Assembly: GCA_016200365.1 (NCBI GenBank)
Contig: JACQEW010000337.1
Span: 1-7,961, forward strand
Length of the DNA: 7,961 nt
Direction: 5' to 3'
DNA from: Nitrospinota bacterium
Lineage (GTDB): Bacteria > Nitrospinota > Nitrospinia > UBA9942
The translations under genes and the position numbers were made by a program. Shown one piece after another: positions 1 through 5,991 of the stretch. The first letter of the stretch is position 1; every line of letters begins with the position of its first letter. The notes below the pieces were generated by a model that saw only the letters and a list, made by a program, of their open reading frames with translations, ran no database searches and was not told the origin of the DNA.

Positions 1-2
1 AC

Positions 3-293
3 CCATTTGACAATCTTGAAGGCGCTTCTTCGGAATATAAGAAGAAATTAGCAGCAATAGAGCAATTAGTAGAAATACCTGGGCAATCAGAATATGCGAA
101 TAAATACATTAAGAAATGCCCAGGATATGGAACATTCTATTTTTATGACTTTTTGTTTATTCCAAATAGTGATCATGAACAATTGACCGTTGCTCGTTTT
201 ACTGCTGAAGAAACTGAACTTTTTAAACCCTTATTAGAATCAGATGACGAAGACATTTTATCCAAAGCCCTTGCCATCTTGCAAAGAATTTGA
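3..293 (+). CDS. C-terminal part of a zinc-ribbon/HEAT-like hypothetical protein (5' end outside window)
   Basis: An open frame enters from the left edge and stops with TGA at 291-293, leaving 96 residues of a longer protein. I do not recognise a named gene. The last half contains KKCPGYGTFYFYDF, then a variable stretch, ARFTAEETELF, and a short helical acidic tail ending ALAILQRI. This closely follows the layout of the two zinc-ribbon-like proteins near 6666 and 7108 (CPxCGxYYxY, variable linker, RL(T/A)PxE). Here the second cysteine of the CPxC pair is tyrosine (CPGY), so a zinc site at this knuckle is probably lost or degenerate. Any first cysteine pair would lie upstream of the window. 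The tail could be the start of a HEAT-type repeat. Function is unknown. The coding frame is well supported because the other two forward frames stop early; the family link is by eye. Confidence 0.6.
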   Translation, partial: PFDNLEGASSEYKKKLAAIEQLVEIPGQSEYANKYIKKCPGYGTFYFYDFLFIPNSDHEQLTVARFTAEETELFKPLLESDDEDILSKALAILQRI

Positions 294-387
294 TAAGTTA
301 CTAATCAGGAGAAAAATACTAAATGATAAATTTTTTCCGGCAGAAAAGAAACTCAAGAGGATTAAAAACATTTAAGATAATGACTAT
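294..387. other. Short intergenic gap with a possible vestigial leader ORF
   Basis: There are 94 bases between the first two genes. The gap holds AGGAG at 307-311 followed after 11 bases by ATG (323-325), opening a 24-codon frame that ends at 397 inside the next gene. Its start, MINFFR, is like the N-terminus of a common Bacteroidota membrane-protein family, but the rest does not continue that family. I see no convincing terminator or promoter here. Confidence 0.3.
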
Positions 388-879
388 ATGGATATAACAG
401 CCATAGTTCTCATAGTATTCTTTTTAATAGCGATTCCTTTTGGTATTTGGGCTGGCCGTAGGCAAATTAGCATGGATAAAGTAAAGTTTTATGGCGATGA
501 GAAAATTGTTTATGAAGAGTATCCTGTAAATATTGTGGTAACAGCAGGAAGGAGATCATATCGTCCCAACTCAAAGATAATAATTACAAATTACCTCATG
601 TTGCTCACCCAAAAAATATTATTTCGGGATAAATTTGCTCTTTTATATATGATCGATTATAAAACCAATAAGAATGAGGAGCTGCGTAGTAGTGAAAACA
701 AAAAATATTTCAATTACATGTATGTTCCTTTGAGTAATATATCATTTGAGTCAAGAGATAAAAAGGATTTTGTAGTTATACTTGTGCCGAACGACAATTT
801 ATTGACTCTTTTCGGAAAAGCTTATATATCTTTTTGGATAAAAGATATCCAGTCTATTAAAAAATTGGTTAATGGATGA
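388..879 (+). CDS. Hypothetical membrane-anchored protein, one TM helix plus PH/GRAM-like domain
   Basis: This is a 163-residue protein of no family I can name. Residues about 4-23 form one hydrophobic segment (ITAIVLIVFFLIAIPFGIW) followed by GRR, which predicts an N-terminal anchor with the rest in the cytoplasm by the positive-inside rule. Residues about 33-160 alternate short beta-like stretches: FYGDEKIVYEEYPVNIVV, then SKIIITNYLMLLTQ, and a final helix-like end (FWIKDIQSIKKLV). That order (an acidic entry strand, then an 'I-I-T-N-x-L-M-L-L' strand, then a C-terminal helix) resembles bacterial PH or GRAM domains, but this is a structural guess. The ATG at 388 is the first in frame after a TAA at 373-375. 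No Shine-Dalgarno is visible in front of it. The coding sequence is AT-rich. Reality as a gene is likely; function is unknown. Confidence 0.65.
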   Translation: MDITAIVLIVFFLIAIPFGIWAGRRQISMDKVKFYGDEKIVYEEYPVNIVVTAGRRSYRPNSKIIITNYLMLLTQKILFRDKFALLYMIDYKTNKNEELRSSENKKYFNYMYVPLSNISFESRDKKDFVVILVPNDNLLTLFGKAYISFWIKDIQSIKKLVNG

Positions 880-946
880 CTCGTTTAAAGTCATATTTCA
901 AATATGTGGTGTGGAACTGGTTTGAAACGAGCGGACTGTTTTTTTT
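880..946 (+). terminator. Possible weak terminator-like stem with T-run
   Basis: CTCGTTT at 880-886, starting right after the stop codon, pairs with AAACGAG at 925-931. A second perfect stem, CATATTT/AAATATG, sits inside the loop at 892-906. Eight T residues follow at 939-946. The outer loop is long and seven bases separate the stem from the T-run, so this is not a canonical intrinsic terminator. Confidence 0.25.
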
Positions 947-962
947 GATGTGATACTAAAAC

Positions 963-989
963 AACTTTAATCCATTGCAGTTTAAAGTT
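963..989. repeat. 8-bp inverted repeat in the leader of the 7-TM gene
   Basis: AACTTTAA (963-970) and TTAAAGTT (982-989) are exact inverse complements around an 11-base spacer. It lies about 24 bases before the Shine-Dalgarno of the next gene. It could be an operator or a small RNA hairpin. AT-rich DNA produces such repeats by chance, so the role is open. Confidence 0.4.
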
Positions 990-1012
990 ACACAAGAAGT
1001 AAGCTGCCACAC

Positions 1013-1020
1013 AAAGGAGG
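1013..1020 (+). promoter_or_regulatory. Strong Shine-Dalgarno for the 7-TM gene
   Basis: AAAGGAGG ends four bases before the ATG at 1025 and is close to a full anti-SD match. It fixes that start codon. It is the only textbook ribosome site at a usable distance from an intact gene in the window, which suggests this gene has a different origin from its SD-less neighbours. Confidence 0.8.
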
Positions 1021-1024
1021 AGAT

Positions 1025-2761
1025 ATGAAGAAAGAGACAATTTTTATATCTGTTATGACTGTCTTAGGAGCAGCCCTTGGTCTTGGGATAGTAATAATCC
1101 TTGCCTCCATAACCATACCAAATTATTCAGATTATATTCTTACACTTCAGGAAAAAGCCGATTTTGAGATGATGTATAAATCATCAATTTTTTCACCTGA
1201 CTTAATGATGATTTCATCAGTAGTTCTCCTGATTCTTGCGATTCCTGCTTCTGTTTTGTTTGCCTCAAACCTGAACCCGAACATACTGAATTCCCTTAAC
1301 AAAAAAACCATATTTAAGACGCTGGTTGTCTTCCTTGGCTGCTTAGGATATCTGCTATTGCTTCTACTTACTTTCGGCAAATTATTTAATCATCAATTTG
1401 GTCTAACATCTCCTGATAACAATATCATCATCCTTTTATTATCTGTTTTCATAACAGGCATACTATGGTTTTTTGCAGGCGAGGCTGGCTGGGCAGGAGA
1501 TTTCTCATCGTGGAGGATAGACAGTAATGCAAAACCTGCCAGGACTTTTCTTCTGGGAGGCATGACAGGCATCATAGCCTATCTGCTCTATTTTATTAAC
1601 GGCTGGGCATTCAATAAATATTTTATCCTCGTATCAGAGGTTCTGGACAAATCAGGAGAGACATCATATCTTGGGTACAAACTTCTGGCATATGGATTAA
1701 TGTTTATGTCAGGCATCTCTCTATGCATTCTGGCGGGTGTAACCGCAGCTCTTTCTCCGACATACAAAGAAACAAGGCAGAGAATAACCGGAATTATCTT
1801 TCCCGCTATATTGTTCGTAATTCTCATATCTGTCGTTGCAGGTGTATATAAGTATGCATCAAATAAATATGACCTTAACAAAAAGAATCTTGCAGAGGCT
1901 GTAGGAATTCCTGAAAAGGCATCAAGCAGCAGGACTGTAGTCTTACTCGCCTCAGACAAAACATCTCCTCAGCAATTACCGATGCAGACAATGGGCAGCA
2001 GCTTCGTCGGAACATACACAATAGAATTATCCTATGAAAATCTTAAAAAAGTTGAGGACTATCTCGATAAACACAAAGAAGGTTCCGTGTTCATGTATGC
2101 CGGCAGGGATGCGCTTATAAACGGATATCATACATTATGGGATATTAAAAAAGGCATTGAATGGCAGTTTAAGGGTTCAAATGACGATATGTTGCCGCGA
2201 CTTGTGCTGTTAGGACGGCTTACAAATCTTCCTGTCACACCTGAAAATCTATCTTATCTAAAATCATTCTCGGATAAAAGCAGATGGTATATAGGCGGCA
2301 AATATGGACTGAGAATGGCAGAGGGATTCATGCATTTCAACTTAATAGAAGAGTCAAAGGCTTTAGTAAAAGAATCAAAAGAAAAAGGGGCGGATGTTTC
2401 AAAGGCAACCTTTCTTGATGAACCTGTTTTTACGGACGGGAAAATAAGCGGGACATTAAAAATAAATGGGAAAGAAGCGCCAAACATAAAAATAGCCCTT
2501 TTGAAATATAGAGACTCTGTTAAAAAATTTGAAAATGTCTGGCTATTGGATGTATGCGAATCAGATCCATCGGGAAAATTCTCTTTCCAATATTTAGGGA
2601 AAGGGGATTTTATGATTGCGGTCATGACTGACAAGGAAACCATTCCCTATAATATCCTGCCTGAAAAATTCAGAGCCGAAAATTCTCCGGGCAAAATAAA
2701 ACTCGACTCAGCAGCTAAAAACCGGGATTTAGGGGATATTAATATAACTTTCAGGCAATAA
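1025..2761 (+). CDS. Hypothetical polytopic membrane protein with C-terminal beta-sandwich-like domain
   Basis: This is an intact 578-residue protein with its start fixed by AAAGGAGG four bases upstream. I do not recognise the family. About seven hydrophobic helices can be read: residues 7-31, 61-82, 97-119, 132-152, 174-193, 218-243 and 256-277. A soluble part follows: about 300-460 is mainly helical (one stretch near 425-455 is TPR-like), and about 470-560 has alternating beta-like strands (GKISGTLKINGKEAPNIKIA, then DPSGKFSFQYLGKGDFMIAV). The last part resembles carboxypeptidase-regulatory or Cna-B-like sandwiches, where 'D-x-x-G-x-F-x-F-x-x-L' is typical. No catalytic motif is visible. 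With seven helices and a cytosolic N-terminus the soluble part would be outside, but I did not derive topology rigorously. Base composition is moderate and unlike the GC-rich gene that follows 46 bases later. A sensor, transport or envelope role would be speculation. Confidence 0.8.
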   Translation: MKKETIFISVMTVLGAALGLGIVIILASITIPNYSDYILTLQEKADFEMMYKSSIFSPDLMMISSVVLLILAIPASVLFASNLNPNILNSLNKKTIFKTLVVFLGCLGYLLLLLLTFGKLFNHQFGLTSPDNNIIILLLSVFITGILWFFAGEAGWAGDFSSWRIDSNAKPARTFLLGGMTGIIAYLLYFINGWAFNKYFILVSEVLDKSGETSYLGYKLLAYGLMFMSGISLCILAGVTAALSPTYKETRQRITGIIFPAILFVILISVVAGVYKYASNKYDLNKKNLAEAVGIPEKASSSRTVVLLASDKTSPQQLPMQTMGSSFVGTYTIELSYENLKKVEDYLDKHKEGSVFMYAGRDALINGYHTLWDIKKGIEWQFKGSNDDMLPRLVLLGRLTNLPVTPENLSYLKSFSDKSRWYIGGKYGLRMAEGFMHFNLIEESKALVKESKEKGADVSKATFLDEPVFTDGKISGTLKINGKEAPNIKIALLKYRDSVKKFENVWLLDVCESDPSGKFSFQYLGKGDFMIAVMTDKETIPYNILPEKFRAENSPGKIKLDSAAKNRDLGDINITFRQ

Positions 2762-2799
2762 CACAATTACTTGCGATTTGCACTCTCAATAACGGTAAA

Positions 2800-2809
2800 A
2801 TAACGTTAT
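2800..2809. repeat. 10-bp palindrome overlapping the pyrophosphatase start
   Basis: ATAACGTTAT is a perfect palindrome whose last two bases are the first two of the pyrophosphatase ATG. A further ATAACG copy at 2789-2794 can pair with CGTTAT at 2804-2809. The 46-base gap has no Shine-Dalgarno, so this could be an operator or a translation-masking hairpin, or chance. Confidence 0.35.
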
Positions 2810-3155
2810 GCAAAACAAAACCTGCGTTATCGGACATGTCAACCCTGACACAGACTCCATAGCCGCCGCAATGGGCTATGCCTGGCTTTTGTGCGAACGA
2901 GATGGAATGGATACCATTGCCGGGCGAGCGGGTCCGCTCAACCCGCAATCTGCGTGGGTTCTCAAGCAACTCAACCTCGAATCGCCTGTTCTGCTCACCG
3001 ATGCATCTCCGCGTTTTGAATCTGTGATGCAAAGGCTCGATAGCATCCGTCCCGACGCGCAACTCAGCGAGGCTTGGACACTCGCAAGCAAAACCGGCGG
3101 TGTGGCGCCTGTCGTTGATGAAGACGGAAACCATACGGCATCATCAATGGCTTAA
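2808..3155 (+). CDS. ppaC: Mn-dependent (family II) inorganic pyrophosphatase with CBS domains, N-terminal part, frameshifted
   Basis: This is the first part of a family II pyrophosphatase (DHH superfamily), a soluble enzyme that hydrolyses pyrophosphate to two phosphates with Mn or Co in a two-metal site. Residues 9-17 read GHVNPDTDS, the first metal-binding signature, with H10, D14 and D16 the expected ligands. The region from about residue 70 (SVMQRLDSIRPDAQL to APVVDEDG) is the first half of a CBS domain, as in adenine-nucleotide-regulated CBS pyrophosphatases. The reading frame is lost near 3131: after VVDEDGN it runs into an out-of-frame ASSMA and stops. The expected continuation YGIINGLSLFNYF is present one frame over from 3134. 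One missing base at about 3129-3133 explains this exactly. No Shine-Dalgarno precedes the ATG, but MQNKTCVIGH is the normal family start. Composition is strikingly GC-rich. Confidence 0.9.
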   Translation: MQNKTCVIGHVNPDTDSIAAAMGYAWLLCERDGMDTIAGRAGPLNPQSAWVLKQLNLESPVLLTDASPRFESVMQRLDSIRPDAQLSEAWTLASKTGGVAPVVDEDGNHTASSMA

Positions 3156-4153
3156 GTCTCTTTAATTATTTTACAGAAATACTCGGTCCGCGCCCCGGCG
3201 ATACGACCGTGCGAGAGATGATGTCCGCGCCATGCAAGGACGCGGCTAATACAAAAGTTCCGAAGTTCCCTGCCAACGGACATATTCGCGACTCCCTCAA
3301 CAATATCCTGCGCGATGAAGTGGATGATTACTGGGTTATTGACGAAAACGGATTGTATTTGGGGATTGCTCGCCAACGCGAGATCCTCAACCCGCCGCGG
3401 ATCAAGATCATTCTTGTTGACCACAACGAGCCGCGCCAGTCCATCGCTGCACTCGAAGAAGCTGAACTGATCGAGATATTGGATCACCATCGCCTTGGCA
3501 ACCCATATACGCACCAACCGATCCGTTTTACAGTGGATGTCGTGGGTTCGACTTCGACTCTCGTATCGGAATTGACTGCCGAAGCAGGACTCTCCATGCC
3601 TCCCAATTTGGCAGGCACGCTTCTCGCGGGACTTCTATCCGATACCCTTATCCTGACTTCTCCCACCACCACGCAGCGCGACAAGGATGCCGCCGAAAGA
3701 TTGGGACGCTGGACGTTCGTGGGCGGAGGTCCGCTCAAGGGCGAGACGATTGAATCATACGGCAGGGCTGTAATCAGCGCGGGTGCGGGACTCTCGAATC
3801 GCAAACCGGAAGAAGTGGTCAGCACGGACATCAAACCCTTCGAATCGAACGGATTCAAATTTGCAGTCGCCCAAGCCGAAGTGACCGATATTCTGCAGCT
3901 TACCAAACATCTCCAGCCGCTCACGCAGGCACTCGACGCGTTGAAAGACAAACGCGGACTCGATTTCGCCATGTTGCTTATAACCGATGTGGTGCGCGGC
4001 TCGAGCAGGCTTATCGTCTCATCCAAAGCGCCGCCTGTTCTCAACGACCTACCCTATCCACCACTGCCAGATGGCACGCTCGACGCGCCGGGCGTGGTTT
4101 CGAGGAAGAAACAGTTGTTGCCTGTCGTGTTGGGATTGCTGGAATTAATTTGA
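3134..4153 (+). CDS. ppaC: Mn-dependent (family II) inorganic pyrophosphatase, CBS and C-terminal catalytic part, frameshifted
   Basis: This continues the pyrophosphatase in the shifted frame; the first ATG in this frame is at 3209, but homology begins at 3134. Numbering the repaired 448-residue protein, the end of CBS 1 (YGIINGLSLFNYF, about 110-122) is followed by LGPRPGDTTVREMM and CBS 2 (about 140-198). The catalytic signatures come next: VDHNE at 204-208, DHH at 226-228, SDT at 278-280 and the C-terminal substrate loop SRKKQ at 432-436, all intact. I see no DRTGG domain between the CBS pair, so this is the shorter CBS form. The C-terminus LPVVLGLLEL is complete. Apart from the single-base lesion the enzyme looks functional, so a consensus error is as likely as a pseudogene. 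Codon choice (CTC, GCG, CGC) differs from both flanks, and a Chloroflexota-like donor is my guess. Confidence 0.9.
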   Translation, partial: YGIINGLSLFNYFTEILGPRPGDTTVREMMSAPCKDAANTKVPKFPANGHIRDSLNNILRDEVDDYWVIDENGLYLGIARQREILNPPRIKIILVDHNEPRQSIAALEEAELIEILDHHRLGNPYTHQPIRFTVDVVGSTSTLVSELTAEAGLSMPPNLAGTLLAGLLSDTLILTSPTTTQRDKDAAERLGRWTFVGGGPLKGETIESYGRAVISAGAGLSNRKPEEVVSTDIKPFESNGFKFAVAQAEVTDILQLTKHLQPLTQALDALKDKRGLDFAMLLITDVVRGSSRLIVSSKAPPVLNDLPYPPLPDGTLDAPGVVSRKKQLLPVVLGLLELI

Positions 4154-4233
4154 CATCAATTTTTTATAAGCATATGATTATGACCCATAAAAGCAATTTC
4201 ATATCAGTTTTATACTTTTATTTTTAAAAACTT
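4154..4233. other. AT-rich gap before the TMEM43-like gene, possible -10 element
   Basis: The 80-base gap marks an abrupt drop in GC. It contains an imperfect 16-base palindrome centred on CATATG (4166-4181) and a TATACT at 4211-4216 that could be a -10 box 17 bases before the ATG, but no matching -35 is visible. There is no Shine-Dalgarno and no attC-like core site. Confidence 0.25.
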
Positions 4234-5991
4234 ATGAGCGATCAATTTAAAGAAGTTACAACAAAAGGTTGGGGATCTAGAATTTTAGATTCTATTAAAG
4301 GAGTTTTAAGTGGTTTCTTAATGTTTATTGTTTCCTTTGGGGTTTTATACTGGAATGAAGGAAGAGTTGATATCTCAAAAATTGCCAAAACTGCTATTGA
4401 ATTTGAATCTACCTCTCAATCATCACCAGCGGCTGATAAAAAACTTATTTCAACTACAGGAATTTTAAAGTCTAACGATAAGATTGGTGATACTTATTTA
4501 ATGGAAGGAAATTACATTGCCTTAAAAAGAAATGTAGAAATGTATGCGTGGAAAGAAGAAAAGCAAGAAAAATCTACAAAAAACACAGGGGGGTCGGAAA
4601 CAACAGAAACTACCTATACTTACAAAAAAGAATGGACTATCGATCCAGAAAACTCGGGTAATTTTAGAATAACGGAGGGACACTTAAATCCACAAATGAC
4701 ATTAAATTCAAATTCGGTAAGCGTAAAAAATGCAGAACTTGGCATTTACAATGTATATATGAGCCAAGTTTCATTGCCCCAATATAGAGATATTCGACTT
4801 AATAATAGCAACATAATTCTAAACGATAATCTTAAATTAGCGAGCGACCAATATTTATTTAAAGGCAGCGGTTCAATCAGCAGCCCGGAAATTGGAGATG
4901 TTAGGGTTAGCTATTCTGTAATCCACAACCCACTCGATACGGCAACAATTTTTGGAAAACTTGATTTAGCAAACAAAAAAGTATCACCATTTTACGGAGA
5001 AAAAAATACGAAACTGTATAGGATTTTTGAAGGAACAAGAGATAGTGCAATCTCAACAATGAAAACCGAACACACTATCCTTACCTGGATTTTCAGAGGA
5101 ATTGGATTTGCATTGATGTGGTTTGGCTTATGGGCATTATCTGAGCCTATAAGTGTGCTTTTAGATGTTTTACCAATTTTCGGCTCTATAGGGAGAGTTG
5201 GTTTTGGATTAGTAACTTTTGTTATATCTTTTGTTTTGTCTATTATCACCATAATAGTGTCAATGATCATTCATAATTTAATTGCTTTAATAGTTGTAAT
5301 TTTAGGAACAGTCTTTGGAATAGTTTGGTATTTAAAAAATAAGAGAAAGAAACAATTGGCAGTTACTGCTAATTCTGCAAATACAATGGATAAGATGGAG
5401 TTTGAAAAGAACAGGAAAATGTTAGAAACCAGTGGCTTAGGTTTTGACGAGTTGGCGAAATCGGCAGCATTTTTCAAGAAAGCTGCCGAAGACGGGGAGG
5501 ACATATCGCCAGTTGTCGAATCGCTTAAGAAACTATTTTCAAGATGTTCCCAAGTTCCTATTATGCAGAATATTGCGGATGCGCTTACAATATATTATGT
5601 TAATAAAAAAGAGTTGGAGCCACTCAAAGAATTATTAAAGACGACCTGTGGCGATCTCGTGCTTCAGGCTGCTATAAAAAAATATAACAAAGAGAGTAAT
5701 TTTGAGTTTACACTGCCATTTCTTGTAGATATAGATCCGGGGCACATCGTCTACTCTGACGAGATTAAGAAATATATAAAAGCAGACAAAGAAAAGCTGT
5801 TGAAAGTAATAAAGATGATGAACGAACACAAACACAGCAGATATTTAATCCCTGAGTTCCTAAAGAATTACTTTACCATTTCTAATGAATATCAATTAGA
5901 TGTATCGGTTGCCCTGCCATACCTCGCCGCAATGCTATTTGAGGATGAAAATAACAAAAAAATGCAGCTACCGCATTATACTGGGCAGTAG
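4234..5991 (+). CDS. TMEM43-family membrane protein fused to HEAT-like repeats, N-terminal part, frameshifted
   Basis: Residues 1 to about 376 look like the TMEM43 (LUMA) family. Near the N-terminus is a WGSRILDSIKGVLSG helix leading to FGVLYWNEGRV, the family's characteristic 'WNEGR' end of TM1 (about 23-44). A long extramembrane beta-rich region follows (45-280), then WIFRGIGFALMWFGLW (TM2, 285-305), a proline-containing LLDVLPIFGSIGR loop, and two further TM segments (about 319-345 and 348-369) ending in a basic KNKRKK. Bacterial members have no settled function. From about 378 the frame carries helical repeats: EKNRKMLETSGLGFDELAK and then AAEDGEDISPVVESLKKLF (418 onward), which resemble HEAT-type units. 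At 5956-5962 a run of seven A residues shifts the frame and the protein ends with an unrelated QLPHYTGQ. One extra A restores a run-on into the next frame. The start is the first ATG after the gap; no Shine-Dalgarno is seen. Confidence 0.8.
   Translation: MSDQFKEVTTKGWGSRILDSIKGVLSGFLMFIVSFGVLYWNEGRVDISKIAKTAIEFESTSQSSPAADKKLISTTGILKSNDKIGDTYLMEGNYIALKRNVEMYAWKEEKQEKSTKNTGGSETTETTYTYKKEWTIDPENSGNFRITEGHLNPQMTLNSNSVSVKNAELGIYNVYMSQVSLPQYRDIRLNNSNIILNDNLKLASDQYLFKGSGSISSPEIGDVRVSYSVIHNPLDTATIFGKLDLANKKVSPFYGEKNTKLYRIFEGTRDSAISTMKTEHTILTWIFRGIGFALMWFGLWALSEPISVLLDVLPIFGSIGRVGFGLVTFVISFVLSIITIIVSMIIHNLIALIVVILGTVFGIVWYLKNKRKKQLAVTANSANTMDKMEFEKNRKMLETSGLGFDELAKSAAFFKKAAEDGEDISPVVESLKKLFSRCSQVPIMQNIADALTIYYVNKKELEPLKELLKTTCGDLVLQAAIKKYNKESNFEFTLPFLVDIDPGHIVYSDEIKKYIKADKEKLLKVIKMMNEHKHSRYLIPEFLKNYFTISNEYQLDVSVALPYLAAMLFEDENNKKMQLPHYTGQ

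Noticed and set aside
323..397. 24-codon ORF beginning MINFFR after an AGGAG
   Set aside because: Only the first residues recall a Bacteroidota membrane family; the rest does not, spacing from AGGAG to ATG is long, and it overlaps the better-supported gene at 388.
2771..2801. Promoter TTGCGA / TAAAAT before the pyrophosphatase
   Set aside because: The 19-base spacing is long, both boxes are poor, and transcription would start almost on the ATG.
3484..4044. Long minus-strand frame opposite the pyrophosphatase
   Set aside because: It is the mirror of the GC-rich coding strand; the product has no domain, while the plus strand carries all the catalytic motifs.
880..4233. Integron gene-cassette array as the cause of the mosaic of unrelated same-strand genes
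   Set aside because: The intergenic gaps (880-1024, 2762-2807, 4154-4233) contain no recognisable attC sites with GTTRRRY and RYYYAAC core sites, and no integrase is visible.
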